The notes under the pieces were generated by a model. The model was not told the origin of the DNA. It saw only the letters and a program-made list of their open reading frames with translations, and searched no databases. Positions 53,125 to 62,091 of a DNA stretch of 64,000 nucleotides are shown one piece after another; positions within the stretch are counted from its first letter, which is position 1; every line of letters begins with the position of its first letter. Source of the DNA: Gemmatimonadota bacterium (GTDB taxonomy: Bacteria > Gemmatimonadota > Gemmatimonadetes > Longimicrobiales > Gaopeijiaceae); assembly GCA_027623325.1 (NCBI GenBank), contig JAQBXY010000003.1:62001-126000 (forward strand), written 5' to 3'. The position numbers and the translations under genes are program-made.

Positions 53125-54326
53125 TGCCCGGGCTTCCACCGCTCCCGCTGCTACAGGCTCAGGCGGATGCAAACCGAACACACGGCCCCTCCGACCTCGG
53201 CCTGGTCATGGGCGGGGGGGGCGCGCGGGCAGCCTATCAAGTCGGGTTCCTTCGGCACCTAGCGAGCCGTTTCCCCGAGCTGCACTTGCCTTACATCACG
53301 GGCGTCTCGGCAGGCGCGATCAACGCCGCGCTTCTGGCATCGCATCACGGGACCTTTCTGCAGGCGGTCGGGGAGCTGTCGGAACTCTGGGGCAACCTCA
53401 CCGTTCGTGACGTCTTTCGGGTCGATTCGCGCACGCTCGCAGTGAGCAGTATGCGTTGGCTCAAGAAACTCGGATCCGGAGGCATGGGAGGGGCACGTAG
53501 TGAGGTCCGCGGCCTCGTTGACACCCAGCCCCTGCACGCTTTTCTCACGGAGGCCCTCCACGCGGTCGACGGAGAGTTGACCGGGATCCGATACAACCTG
53601 GAACACGGCCGACTCCGGGCCCTCGCGATCAGTACCACCAGTTACTCGACGGGCGCCTCGATGACGTGGCTCCAGGGTACGGACGTCGAGGAGTGGGAGC
53701 GCCCGCACCGACTCACCCATTGCGCTACGATCACCGTTGATCATGTCATGGCATCGGCGGCGCTACCGCTGCTCTTCCCGGCTGTACAACTCGGGAACGC
53801 CTGGTACGGAGACGGCGGCATCCGTCTCACGGCACCGCTCTCGCCCGTTCTCCACCTCGGAGCTCGGAGAGTGCTGGCCATCTCAACCCGTTACGACAAG
53901 ACGGCGGCAGAGGCCGAAGAGTCGACCATCTACGGCTACCCACCGCCGGCCCAGGTCGCGGGCGTCCTGCTCAACTCGATCTTTCTCGACCTGCTCGACA
54001 ACGACGCACACCGCCTCGAACGACTGAACCGCCTGCTCGAGAGTCTTCCCGAAGAGGATCGTGTCGGGCTGAACCCTGTGAAATTGCTGGTCCTCCGACC
54101 GTCCCGGGACCTCGGCAAGCTCGCCTCGCAGTTCGAGGCTCAGTTGCCCGGAGCGTTCCGCTTTCTCACACGCGGTCTCGGCACACGAGAGACGAAGAGT
54201 CCCGATATTCTCAGTCTGGTCCTTTTTCAACCCGACTACCTTCGCACCCTCATGGAGATCGGAGAGGCGGATGCCATGGCACGGAGCGACGAGATCGCGG
54301 ACTTTCTCCTTCTCGACCCTCCGTAA
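53124..54326 (+). CDS. Patatin-like phospholipase
   Basis: 400 residues. Glycine-rich oxyanion loop GGGGARAAYQVG, nucleophile serine in GVSAGA, and catalytic Asp in YGDGGIRLT make up the Ser-Asp dyad. The insert between them (about 90-180) is long and carries a Gly-rich GSGGMGGAR. No signal peptide is seen, so a cytoplasmic or inner membrane lipid acyl hydrolase is likely. The start overlaps the preceding membrane protein stop. Next comes the acyl-CoA dehydrogenase gene after 91 bases, consistent with lipid turnover. Confidence 0.92.
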   Translation: MPGLPPLPLLQAQADANRTHGPSDLGLVMGGGGARAAYQVGFLRHLASRFPELHLPYITGVSAGAINAALLASHHGTFLQAVGELSELWGNLTVRDVFRVDSRTLAVSSMRWLKKLGSGGMGGARSEVRGLVDTQPLHAFLTEALHAVDGELTGIRYNLEHGRLRALAISTTSYSTGASMTWLQGTDVEEWERPHRLTHCATITVDHVMASAALPLLFPAVQLGNAWYGDGGIRLTAPLSPVLHLGARRVLAISTRYDKTAAEAEESTIYGYPPPAQVAGVLLNSIFLDLLDNDAHRLERLNRLLESLPEEDRVGLNPVKLLVLRPSRDLGKLASQFEAQLPGAFRFLTRGLGTRETKSPDILSLVLFQPDYLRTLMEIGEADAMARSDEIADFLLLDPP

Positions 54327-54417
54327 CGATCCCGACGGTCCCGACGCCCTCGCGGTATTAGATTTGACGGCATACCCGGATCGATCTGGAAGCGAATGTT
54401 CAGCCGGATGGTGTCTC

Positions 54418-56352
54418 ATGTCGGAAAAGAAAAAGCTCGCGACGGAGCTTGAAGCCCGCGAAGTCGCGGAACACGCTCGCGAGCAGGACTGGGAGAAGCA
54501 CAGCTTCGCGCGTGCACTCTTCGAGGGTCGTCTCGACCTCGGCCTCGTGCACCCTCATCCTCGCCCCGATCCGGAAGAACAAGCCCGGGCGGCCGAGTTC
54601 ATGGAGAAGCTGACCGCCTACGCTCGAGACCACATCGATGGCGACCAAATCGATCGTGACGGCTGGGTCCCCCAGGAGGTGCTGGACGGCCTCGCCGAGC
54701 TGGGAGCCTTCGGCATCAAGACGCCCCGCAAGTACGGTGGCCTCGAACTCTCTCAACTTTCGTACAACCGCGCGTTGGCCATCGTCGCCTCCCGCTGTGG
54801 CGCCACCGGTGCGTTCCTTTCCGCTCACCAGAGCATCGGAGTCCCCGGTCCGCTCCTCAAGTTCGGCACCGACGAACAGAAGGACCGATACCTGCCCCGG
54901 CTCGCGAAGGGCGCCCTGTCCGCCTTTGCGCTCACCGAGAAGGACGTGGGATCCGACCCGGCCAACATGGCCACGACGGCCGAGCTCTCTGACGACGGCT
55001 CCCACTGGATTCTGAACGGCGAGAAGCTGTGGACGACGAACGGTCCGCGCGCAGAAATCATCGTCGTCATGGCTCGCACGGCGGCGAGCAAGGGCTCGAG
55101 CCGCAAGCCGATCACTGCCTTCATCGTCGAGACGGCGTGGGAGGGAGTGGAGGTCCTAAACGAGTGCTCCTTCATGGGACTGAAGGGTCTCTCGAACGGA
55201 AGCCTCAGGTTCACCAATGTCAGGGTTCCGGCTGAGAACCTGTTGTGGGGTGAAGGAAAGGGGCTGAAGCTGGCTCTGGTGACCCTCAACACGGGTCGCC
55301 TTGCTCTCCCGGCGTTCTGCGCCGCGGCGGGCAAAGGATGTCTCGAGATGCTGCGCGACTGGGCGAACCAGCGCGTGCAGTGGGGGCGGCCGGTAGGTAA
55401 ACACGATGCCATCGCTCAGATGCTCGGAAAGATGGCCGCCGACACCTACGCGATGGAGGCCCTGGTCGAACTGACTGCCGGTATGTCCGATTCCGGGAAG
55501 TTCGACATCCGCCTCGAGGCTGCAATCGCCAAACTCTGGGCGACGGAGACCGGATGGAGTCTGGTCAATGACGCGCTCCAAGTGCGGGGCGGGCGCGGCT
55601 ATGAGACCCACGAATCGTTGCAGAAGCGGGGGGAGACGTCCTACCCCATCGAACGCTACGTCCGCGACATGCGCATCAATACGATCTTCGAAGGATCGTC
55701 GGAGATCATGCGCTTGTTCATCGCACGGGAAGCCGTCGACCGCCACCTGAGCATCGCCGGGGACCTCGTGAATCCGAAGGCGCCGGTGGGCGCCAAACTG
55801 AAGGCTCTCGTCCGGGCCGGCCTCTACTACGCGTGGTGGTACCCGACGCGCTTCCTGGGCTGGAGCGCGTGGCCCAGATACAGCGAATTCGGCGGCCTCG
55901 CGCGGCATGTCCGCTACGTCGAGCGGACGTCGCGCAAGCTGGCCCGCGCGACGTTCTACACCATGGTCCGATTCGGACCCGGCCTCGAGAGACGGCAGGC
56001 CGTGCTCGGGCGTATCGTAGACATCGGCGCCGACCTGCTGGTCATGACTGCGTGTATCGTACGCGCCCAGATGTTGTCCGAGCAGAACGGTGCGGACACT
56101 CGTGGAGCCGCGGCACTCGCCGACGCGTATTGCCGACAGGCCCGCCGGCGCATCTCGGGCCGTTTCCGGTCCGTGTTCCGAAACGACGATGCCGCGACCT
56201 ACTCCGTCGCCATGCGCTTCCTGAAGGGGGAGTTCGACTGGCTCGAGGCGGGTGTCATCTCGCTGGAAGGGTATCGTCAGCAGCTGGAAGACAGCGAACC
56301 GCCCGTGACCCGTCCCGCTTCGACAAGGCGCGAGCCCGTCCCGGCGGGCTGA
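54418..56352 (+). CDS. Acyl-CoA dehydrogenase with C-terminal extension
   Basis: 644 residues. The core flavoenzyme (about 60-450) shows AFALTEKDVGSDPANM, WTTNG, a QVRGGRGYETHESLQ region and the FEGSSEI segment with the catalytic glutamate. An extension of about 180 residues (from about 470) resembles the C-terminal region of very-long-chain type dehydrogenases. This makes it longer than the usual 380 residues. It oxidises fatty acyl-CoA and needs an electron-transfer flavoprotein, not seen here. ATG 54418 is preferred over an upstream in-frame start at 54271, whose residues do not match the family. The downstream ctaA starts three bases after its stop. Confidence 0.92.
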   Translation: MSEKKKLATELEAREVAEHAREQDWEKHSFARALFEGRLDLGLVHPHPRPDPEEQARAAEFMEKLTAYARDHIDGDQIDRDGWVPQEVLDGLAELGAFGIKTPRKYGGLELSQLSYNRALAIVASRCGATGAFLSAHQSIGVPGPLLKFGTDEQKDRYLPRLAKGALSAFALTEKDVGSDPANMATTAELSDDGSHWILNGEKLWTTNGPRAEIIVVMARTAASKGSSRKPITAFIVETAWEGVEVLNECSFMGLKGLSNGSLRFTNVRVPAENLLWGEGKGLKLALVTLNTGRLALPAFCAAAGKGCLEMLRDWANQRVQWGRPVGKHDAIAQMLGKMAADTYAMEALVELTAGMSDSGKFDIRLEAAIAKLWATETGWSLVNDALQVRGGRGYETHESLQKRGETSYPIERYVRDMRINTIFEGSSEIMRLFIAREAVDRHLSIAGDLVNPKAPVGAKLKALVRAGLYYAWWYPTRFLGWSAWPRYSEFGGLARHVRYVERTSRKLARATFYTMVRFGPGLERRQAVLGRIVDIGADLLVMTACIVRAQMLSEQNGADTRGAAALADAYCRQARRRISGRFRSVFRNDDAATYSVAMRFLKGEFDWLEAGVISLEGYRQQLEDSEPPVTRPASTRREPVPAG

Positions 56353-56355
56353 TTG

Positions 56356-57237
56356 ATGCTCCACCCTCGGGCCTTCAAGGTCACCGTCGTCTGGACATTG
56401 TTTCTGCTGTACGTCGGTAGTGTCGTTCATGCCACCGAGTCGAGCTTGGCCTGTCCCGACTGGCCGACTTGTTTCGGGACCATGGTACCGGAAATGACCG
56501 GAGGTGTGTTTTGGGAGCACCTCCATCGGCTCATCGCGGGTGGGCTTGTTCTCATGTTCATGCTCGCCACCTGGCTAGCACGAAAAGAGACGCAGCACCG
56601 ACCCTGGATCTTGCGGGCGTGTGTAGCTGGACTGGTGCTGCTGGTGGTGCAGTCCGTGTTTGGTGGACTGACGGTGATCTACCAGTTGCCCGACATGGTT
56701 TCGACCACACACCTGAGCCTGGCCTTCGTCTTCCTGGCTCTCGCGACCGTGCTCGCGGCCGCGACCGCACAGCCCGCTGCATCCGGCGAGGACTTCGGCC
56801 CAGGCGTAGGTCGGAGACTCAGCATCCTCGCCGCGATCGGAGCGGGCGTGGTCTTCCTTCAGTCCGCGCTCGGCGCGCTCGTGCGCCACACCGAAGCCGG
56901 GATGGCGTGCCCGGATATTCCCCTTTGCCTGGGTCGGGTCGTACCTCCGCTCGTCAATCTTCAAATCACCGCCCACTTCACGCACCGGGTCCTGGCCATC
57001 ATCACGTTGCTGCTCGTCCTGTACCTGGTCGGCTGGGCCTATCGCGCCGAGGTGCCCGCATCGCTTCGAAAGCGGCTCGCTGCGGCGGCATTCCTGGTCG
57101 TCGCACAGGTAGTGCTCGGAGTCGCGTCCGTACTGATGGTGCTCGCGGTCGCGCCAGTATCGCTCCACACGCTATTTGCGGCTGCGCTCCTCAGCGTCCT
57201 CGTCTGGATCGCGACCGTTTCGAGGCAGGAACGATGA
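56356..57237 (+). CDS. ctaA: Heme A synthase (COX15/CtaA)
   Basis: 293 residues, eight membrane spans in two four-helix bundles. Each bundle begins with a cysteine pair (CPDWPTC and CPDIPLC), and histidines sit in WEHLHR, TTHLSL, TAHFTHR and SLHTLF, the heme ligands of the family. It converts heme O to heme A for aa3-type cytochrome oxidase. ATG 56356 is chosen; the TTG at 56353 is three bases earlier. It overlaps the DUF420 gene by four bases. No ctaB or oxidase subunit gene lies in the window. Confidence 0.92.
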   Translation: MLHPRAFKVTVVWTLFLLYVGSVVHATESSLACPDWPTCFGTMVPEMTGGVFWEHLHRLIAGGLVLMFMLATWLARKETQHRPWILRACVAGLVLLVVQSVFGGLTVIYQLPDMVSTTHLSLAFVFLALATVLAAATAQPAASGEDFGPGVGRRLSILAAIGAGVVFLQSALGALVRHTEAGMACPDIPLCLGRVVPPLVNLQITAHFTHRVLAIITLLLVLYLVGWAYRAEVPASLRKRLAAAAFLVVAQVVLGVASVLMVLAVAPVSLHTLFAAALLSVLVWIATVSRQER

Positions 57238-57671
57238 ATACCGCCGCGGTCGGTGATCTCCTCGCGGGCATCAACGCGACGCTGAACGCGACGAGCGCCG
57301 TCGCCCTTTGTGTCGGGTTCTACTTCATTCGCCGTAAGGTCATCGATCGCCACCGGCGGGCTATGCTGACCGCAGTCGGTGCGTCGGCGGTGTTTCTCGT
57401 TTTCTACGTGACGCGGGTCGCGCTCACCGGCACGCATGATTTCGCCGGCGAGGGCACCGCTCGGATCATCTACCTTAGCGTCCTGTTCTCGCACATGGTC
57501 CTCGCGGTTCTGGTCTTTCCGTTCGTGTTGCGGCTCCTGTACCTCGTGCGTCGCCAGCGATTCGACGAGCACAAGCGCTTGGCGCGCTTCGTCTTCCCGG
57601 TGTGGGCCTATGTGTCCATCACAGGGCTCGTCGTTTACATCCTCCTGTACCAGATCTACGGATACGCGTGA
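57234..57671 (+). CDS. DUF420 membrane protein
   Basis: 145 residues with four membrane spans, DUF420 family (CtaM-like proteins found near cytochrome oxidase assembly genes). Histidines at THDFAGEG, FSHMVLAV and DEHKRLARF are family features and may bind metal or heme. The start overlaps the ctaA stop (ATGA) and its stop overlaps the EamA start, so it is part of a cytochrome oxidase maturation operon that also carries a transporter. Confidence 0.9.
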   Translation: MNTAAVGDLLAGINATLNATSAVALCVGFYFIRRKVIDRHRRAMLTAVGASAVFLVFYVTRVALTGTHDFAGEGTARIIYLSVLFSHMVLAVLVFPFVLRLLYLVRRQRFDEHKRLARFVFPVWAYVSITGLVVYILLYQIYGYA

Positions 57672-58555
57672 ACCAGAAGCTCGTCGGCTATGCGGAGGCG
57701 GTAGCCGCGGCGTGTCTCTGGGGCTCGTCCGGGATCTTCGCGGTCCACCTCTTTCGACTTGGCGTCCCGCCGGCAAGCCTCGCGCTGCTCCGCCCGCTGG
57801 TCGGTGCGGTCCTGTTGCTCGCGATCCTCAGTGCTCGGAACGTCCGCGCGCTGGCGATCGACCGAAGTGGTCTGATTGTGCTGTTGCTCTGTGGTGGGGT
57901 CGCCGTGGGTATCTTTCAGATCGCCTACCAGATGTCGACCGACGCCGTCGGAGTTCCGTCGACCGTCGCCATGTTGTACGTCGCCCCCGCCGTTGTCGCC
58001 CTGGCATCCGGACCCCTGCTGGGTGAGTGGCCCGACCGTATGCGGATCGTCTTGTTGGTGATCACGCTGGCCGGCGTGTGGCTCTCGGTGCTCGGCGCCG
58101 ACGACGTGGTCACGACCTTCGGTGCGACTGGACTGGCCTGGGGCCTTCTCGCGGGCGTCAGCTACGCCGCGTACACACTATTCGGTCGCTTCGCATCCCC
58201 GCGGTACGGCTCGATCCCCACGGTGGTCTACAGCACGGTGGGATCGTGTGTCTTTCTCGCCATCGTCGTTCCCGTGGGGAGCGGGCCTGTCGTGTGGCCC
58301 GCGTCCGGCCCGGCGTGGGCCCTGCTGATCATGTTCAGCGCCCTGACGATCGCCGTCGCTCACTTCCTCTTTTTCGACGCACTGTCCCGCATCGAGGCAA
58401 GCCGAGTGTCCATCGCTAGTGCCATCGAGCCCGTGGTGGCAGCGATTCTGGCGACGCTGCTCCTGGGGCAAGGTCTGTCGAGCCTGGGCTGGGCTGGGAT
58501 AGGCCTCGTCGTGGTCGGCGTCGTCGGGGTCGGCCTACGCGCCTCGGACGGCTAG
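57668..58555 (+). CDS. EamA/DMT superfamily transporter
   Basis: 295 residues from a GTG overlapping the DUF420 stop (GTGA). Ten membrane spans in two EamA repeats: the first begins AEAVAAACLWGSSGIFAVHLF, the second GLAWGLLAGVSYAAYTLFGRF. Such transporters export amino acids, nucleotides or drugs; the substrate cannot be told. The longer frame from 57602 has no ribosome site and starts inside the previous gene. It is the last gene of this rightward run; a possible bidirectional terminator follows. Confidence 0.88.
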   Translation: MNQKLVGYAEAVAAACLWGSSGIFAVHLFRLGVPPASLALLRPLVGAVLLLAILSARNVRALAIDRSGLIVLLLCGGVAVGIFQIAYQMSTDAVGVPSTVAMLYVAPAVVALASGPLLGEWPDRMRIVLLVITLAGVWLSVLGADDVVTTFGATGLAWGLLAGVSYAAYTLFGRFASPRYGSIPTVVYSTVGSCVFLAIVVPVGSGPVVWPASGPAWALLIMFSALTIAVAHFLFFDALSRIEASRVSIASAIEPVVAAILATLLLGQGLSSLGWAGIGLVVVGVVGVGLRASDG

Positions 58556-58564
58556 GGGGCTGTG

Positions 58565-58585
58565 GCAGGGCCAGCGTTTCCCTGC
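58565..58585. terminator. Weak bidirectional terminator candidate
   Basis: GCAGGG and CCCTGC with a nine-base loop lie between the convergent EamA and histidine-kinase-like genes. There is no long T run on either side, so this may be only a weak or factor-dependent stop. Confidence 0.3.
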
Positions 58586-58601
58586 GTGTCTTGACGTCTC
58601 C

Positions 58602-59447
58602 CTAAGCCGAAAGGAACGACACCTCGACTTCTGCTCCACCATCGGGCACGTTGCGAAGCACGATTCGCCCTCCCATCTGCTCGATCACCTTCCGAACGTG
58701 GGGGAGCCCAAGCCCGAGGCCTTCGTCGGACGTGGAGTAGAACGGGTCGAACGCTCGAGCGAACGCTTCCTCGCTGAACCCCTTCCCACGGTCGCGCACC
58801 CGGATCGCCGCGCGTCCTCCGGAATCCTCGACCGTCAGGTCGATCGTCGTTCCCCCGCCGAATCGCCCGGCGTTGTGGAGGATCAGGTAGAGCGCATCCA
58901 TGAGAGCCGTCGGGTTCACCACCGCCCGCACCATCCCTCCGCCGAGTAGCAGACGGACGCCGACCGCCTGATCCGCCGCGAACTCACGAGAGACGCCCTG
59001 GGCGAGCTTGGCCAGGTCCGTCCCCTCGCGCGTCTCATCCATCTCCGAAATGAAGAAGTCGAGATCTTCCAAAGCCCCCAACGCGTGTTCGATCCCGTCC
59101 TTCAGATCCGCGGGACTCGCCTGGTCACCGAGACCCGAGAGCGGACCACGCACCCGCGTACGAAGGAAGGTGCTTACACGCCCGACGGCCTCGTGCAGTG
59201 CGGCTTCCCGCTCGGCCTCGCGAGGAGCCCAGCCTTCCTCGAGCGCTGCCTTCAGCTCCCCCTCGGCGCTTCCGGGTAGGATATCCGGAAATCGGCCACG
59301 CTTCACGGCGTCGATGAGCGACCGGAAGCGCCCGTCAGCTTCACCGCGGCCCTCGCCGGCCCCGGCGCTTCGACCCGTCGACCGCCCGATCGAGAAGCCG
59401 ATGACACCGAAGACGAGCGCGACAGCGATCGGGATGAGGTAATCCAT
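58602..59447 (-). CDS. Histidine-kinase-like ATPase (membrane-anchored) without a clear phosphoacceptor histidine
   Basis: 281 residues: one N-terminal membrane helix (YLIPIAVALVFGVIGFSIG), a helical region, then a HATPase_c domain (about 165-281) with N box LYLILHNAGRFG, G1 RVRDRGKGFSEE and G2 GLGLGLPHVRKV. The helical dimerisation stretch has RTRVRGPLSGL where kinases have a H-E-x-x-P-L box, so the histidine appears replaced by arginine. It could be a pseudokinase or an ATPase of another use. No response regulator gene is adjacent. It is convergent with the EamA transporter. Confidence 0.8.
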   Translation of the reverse strand: MDYLIPIAVALVFGVIGFSIGRSTGRSAGAGEGRGEADGRFRSLIDAVKRGRFPDILPGSAEGELKAALEEGWAPREAEREAALHEAVGRVSTFLRTRVRGPLSGLGDQASPADLKDGIEHALGALEDLDFFISEMDETREGTDLAKLAQGVSREFAADQAVGVRLLLGGGMVRAVVNPTALMDALYLILHNAGRFGGGTTIDLTVEDSGGRAAIRVRDRGKGFSEEAFARAFDPFYSTSDEGLGLGLPHVRKVIEQMGGRIVLRNVPDGGAEVEVSFLSA

Positions 59448-59543
59448 GGGGGCACCGAAGGAGAATATTCGTAACTAGGGAGGGGAAAAGATCTTCGCAC
59501 GGGCGCTCGGCAGGGGCAACACGGACGAGGGGTTCCTACGTGT

Positions 59544-60011
59544 TCAGGCTCCCAGCAGTTCGGCCAACATCTCCATGTGCCCCTTCGGGTCCACACTTCT
59601 CCAGACCCGTTGCACGACTCCCTCCTCATCGATGAGGAAGGTGCTTCTCGAAATCCCTCTTCGGGACTTGCCACCGACCATCCGGTCGGCCAGGACACCG
59701 TAGAGCTCCGCGACAGAACCGCCCACGTCGGCGAGAAGCGGGAAGTTGAGATCGAACTTCGAGCGGAACGCCCGATGCGACTCGACATCGTCTGCCGACA
59801 CCCCGAGGATCACTGCGTCGACCCCCTCGAAGCGGGCCCGCGAGTCCCGAAAGTCGCAAGCCTGGATCGTACAGCCCGGCGTATCATCCTTCGGATAGAA
59901 GTACAAAACGACGCGACTCCCTCTCAGTCGCGAGAGTGTGACGGGCCCATCGTCGTCGGACTCCAGCGTGAAGTCCGGTGCAGTCATTCCTTCTTTCACC
60001 CCATCGGTCAC
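59544..60011 (-). CDS. bcp: Peroxiredoxin of the BCP/PrxQ type
   Basis: 155 residues. Peroxidatic Cys in TPGCTIQAC with the resolving Cys five positions later, the PrxQ arrangement; YFYPKDDTPG is the family signature. It reduces hydroperoxides with thioredoxin. The GTG start at 60011 overlaps the upstream gene's stop (GTGA); GGAG lies eight bases before it. Cysteine is encoded normally here, so this peroxide-reducing protein is not a selenoprotein, unlike the OsmC-like one. Together the two suggest an oxidative-stress capacity, but they are not co-transcribed. Confidence 0.93.
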   Translation of the reverse strand: MTDGVKEGMTAPDFTLESDDDGPVTLSRLRGSRVVLYFYPKDDTPGCTIQACDFRDSRARFEGVDAVILGVSADDVESHRAFRSKFDLNFPLLADVGGSVAELYGVLADRMVGGKSRRGISRSTFLIDEEGVVQRVWRSVDPKGHMEMLAELLGA

Positions 60012-60682
60012 GGCTCATTCTCCTCGGATTTTGGCACATTCACAACCGTGGCCGGGGCCTGGACGAGGGCTCCCTCCCATCGGCACAGGTCGTCGCCGCG
60101 TCCCTGACACAGCGTATGCGATACCCGCGCCGCACCTCCCAAGGTCTGCTCTAGCACCTCTTCTGCGAATCCGGACAACAGGTGACAGGCATCACCCCCA
60201 GGATCGCTCTCTATGAACAACAGTGTGCGGCCCTCGATCACAAAAGGGGCCCGGCCGAATCCCCCGACCTGCCTCCCGAAGAGCTTCTTCAGCCGTTTCC
60301 GCGCCGTCGCCCGAGCGACTCGAAACTGTAGCCCTCGCGGCAGGACCCGCACCCAACGGCCGGATCGGTTGCCGTTCGCCAAGAGACGACCAACCTGGTG
60401 GAAGACCTCGGCCCCATCCGGCCGCCGAATCACGAAGCGGAAGAGGCCCTGGATTTCCTCGTCCGTAATCCGCAGGCGCTTCCGCACATCGTCCTTGTAG
60501 GTCCGAATCTGCCGCTCGACGACATCACTCAGGCCGAACCGGCGCGGAATGGTCCGCGTGGTATCCTCCGCTTCGAGCGTCTCGACGGGAAGGTCCATAT
60601 CCCTCATCACCTCCAGCAGTCGTAGTGCGACGACAGCCTGCACCCTGCGCGGGCCTGAGGTTGTGGAAGAGGGATCCGTCAC
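60008..60682 (-). CDS. Hypothetical protein with V4R-like C-terminal motif
   Basis: 224 residues from the GTG at 60682, which has GAGG four bases upstream; the open frame upstream to 60766 is not supported. The first part is helical (QAVVALRLLEVMRDM ... RFGLSDVVERQIRTYKDD). The last part (VIEGRTLLFIESDPGGDACHLLSG ... HTLCQGRGDDLCRWEG) has a C-x6-C region reminiscent of V4R-type small-molecule sensor domains. The family is not recognised with certainty. Its stop overlaps the peroxiredoxin start, so the pair is co-transcribed and may be involved in redox or ligand sensing. Confidence 0.65.
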   Translation of the reverse strand: MTDPSSTTSGPRRVQAVVALRLLEVMRDMDLPVETLEAEDTTRTIPRRFGLSDVVERQIRTYKDDVRKRLRITDEEIQGLFRFVIRRPDGAEVFHQVGRLLANGNRSGRWVRVLPRGLQFRVARATARKRLKKLFGRQVGGFGRAPFVIEGRTLLFIESDPGGDACHLLSGFAEEVLEQTLGGAARVSHTLCQGRGDDLCRWEGALVQAPATVVNVPKSEENEP

Positions 60683-60756
60683 CGGGCCTCGGCGGGTCGT
60701 GAGTAGGGAACCGAGTAATCTCCACGGCCTCGCCCTTGGGAGCAACGCGCAGATCC

Positions 60757-60776
60757 TTAGAATCACGAATTTCTAA
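60757..60776. promoter_or_regulatory. AT-rich inverted repeat between divergent genes
   Basis: TTAGAA and TTCTAA with an eight-base centre (TCACGAAT) lie in an unusually AT-rich patch of about 290 bases between the hypothetical gene 60008-60682 (minus) and the E1 alpha gene (plus). Such a symmetric site is an operator or promoter-proximal element candidate. No fully convincing -35/-10 pair was read on either strand. Confidence 0.35.
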
Positions 60777-60970
60777 AACGTACCAATATGAGAGTGACAC
60801 CCCTTGATGGCCGTCGTATGTAGTGGTGTCGACTTCGGTCGACTATTGAGCGGGGGAGTGTGAGGGTCATCTCGGCGGTCCACCCTGGGGGGGCTGGTTC
60901 TTCGTACCGCCGAGACCCTTCGCCTCCCCCGTTTCTTGTTCCCTTCGGCGCTTTCCCTACCTTTCGCGCC

Positions 60971-62089
60971 ATGAAGCGATACCCTGCGTTCGACCCGCCC
61001 GAATACGTGCAATGGTCCGCCGATCCCCAACTGGTCGAGGCCTTCGCGCAGACTCTCGAGCGGGACCCGGCTCGCGCCCGCGTCGTTGCCGACCTGACGC
61101 CCACGGATCTCCGCTCGATCTACCGGGACCTGCTCCGAACCCGCCTGCACGACATCGGCCTGAAACGCTGGGTGCGAACCGGCGTGATCTCAAAGGCCTG
61201 GCTCGGCACAGGCGAAGAAGCTGTCACCGTCGGCACGGTGCGCGCACTCGATCCGACATGCGACATCGTTTGTCCGATGATCCGCAACGCGGGCGCGCTG
61301 CACATGATGGGCATGCCGTTGGCCGACATGTTTCGCGGGTACCTGGCCACCTCCGACTCGCCTAGTGCCGGGCGAGATCTACACATCGGAGACCTCGAAG
61401 CCGGGATCATTCAGCCGATCAGTCATATGGGGACGAGCGTGACCGTCGTCGCAGGCGTCGCGTTGGCCTTCCGAAACCGAGGCGAAGCGCGAGTGGCCAT
61501 GACCTGGGTCGGAGACGGCGCCATCAAGACCGCTGCGTGCCACGAGGGCATGAATCTGGCGGCGGTCCAGAACGTCCCGGCGATCTTCGTGATTCAGAAC
61601 AACCGGGTCGCGCTCGGCACTCCTCTGGAGACCCACGGGGCCGGCGATCTGCATGCCTGGCCCGCGATGTACGGGATCGACTCCTGGGTATGTGACGGCA
61701 ACAATGTTCTCGACGTCTACGCGGCCGCCCATCTTGCCGCCGAACGTTGCCGCTCGGGCCAGGGGCCTGCTGCCATCGTGGCCGACACCTTCCGGATGGG
61801 CGGGCACGCGACCCATGATGAGCGCGAGGCTCGCGAGACGTTTGCGGATGAATTGTTCGCCGCGTGGGGAAAGCGGGACCCAATCGGCCTCTTCGAGGCT
61901 TACCTAGGTACCCAGGGGGTGGGAGACGACGACCTGGCGATGGTCGAGGAGGAAGTGACGTTGGAAATGGACCGTGCGGCAAATGAGGCGCTCGAGTCGC
62001 GACATCTGATTCCTCCTCCGGAGCAGGCGCTCTACGAGGGCTTCTCCGAGGGAAACACGCTGGTGGGCCTCACCAATCGGCCCATCTAG
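60971..62089 (+). CDS. Branched-chain/2-oxoacid dehydrogenase E1 alpha subunit (orphan)
   Basis: 372 residues. Thiamine-diphosphate region GDGAIKTAACHEGMNLAAVQN followed by VIQNN, and upstream WVRTGVISKAWLGTGEEAVTVG with GALHMMGMP, as in the E1 alpha of branched-chain 2-oxoacid or pyruvate dehydrogenase complexes. RMGGHATHDE is the phosphorylation-loop equivalent. The E1 beta, E2 and E3 genes are not adjacent, so it depends on genes elsewhere. ATG 60971 is the family start; the earlier open frame from 60860 does not match. It is followed by a hairpin terminator. Confidence 0.9.
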   Translation: MKRYPAFDPPEYVQWSADPQLVEAFAQTLERDPARARVVADLTPTDLRSIYRDLLRTRLHDIGLKRWVRTGVISKAWLGTGEEAVTVGTVRALDPTCDIVCPMIRNAGALHMMGMPLADMFRGYLATSDSPSAGRDLHIGDLEAGIIQPISHMGTSVTVVAGVALAFRNRGEARVAMTWVGDGAIKTAACHEGMNLAAVQNVPAIFVIQNNRVALGTPLETHGAGDLHAWPAMYGIDSWVCDGNNVLDVYAAAHLAAERCRSGQGPAAIVADTFRMGGHATHDEREARETFADELFAAWGKRDPIGLFEAYLGTQGVGDDDLAMVEEEVTLEMDRAANEALESRHLIPPPEQALYEGFSEGNTLVGLTNRPI

Positions 62090-62091
62090 TC

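Noticed and set aside
59544-60011. Second selenoprotein candidate in the peroxiredoxin
   Set aside because: The catalytic position in TPGCT is a normal cysteine codon and there is no in-frame TGA.
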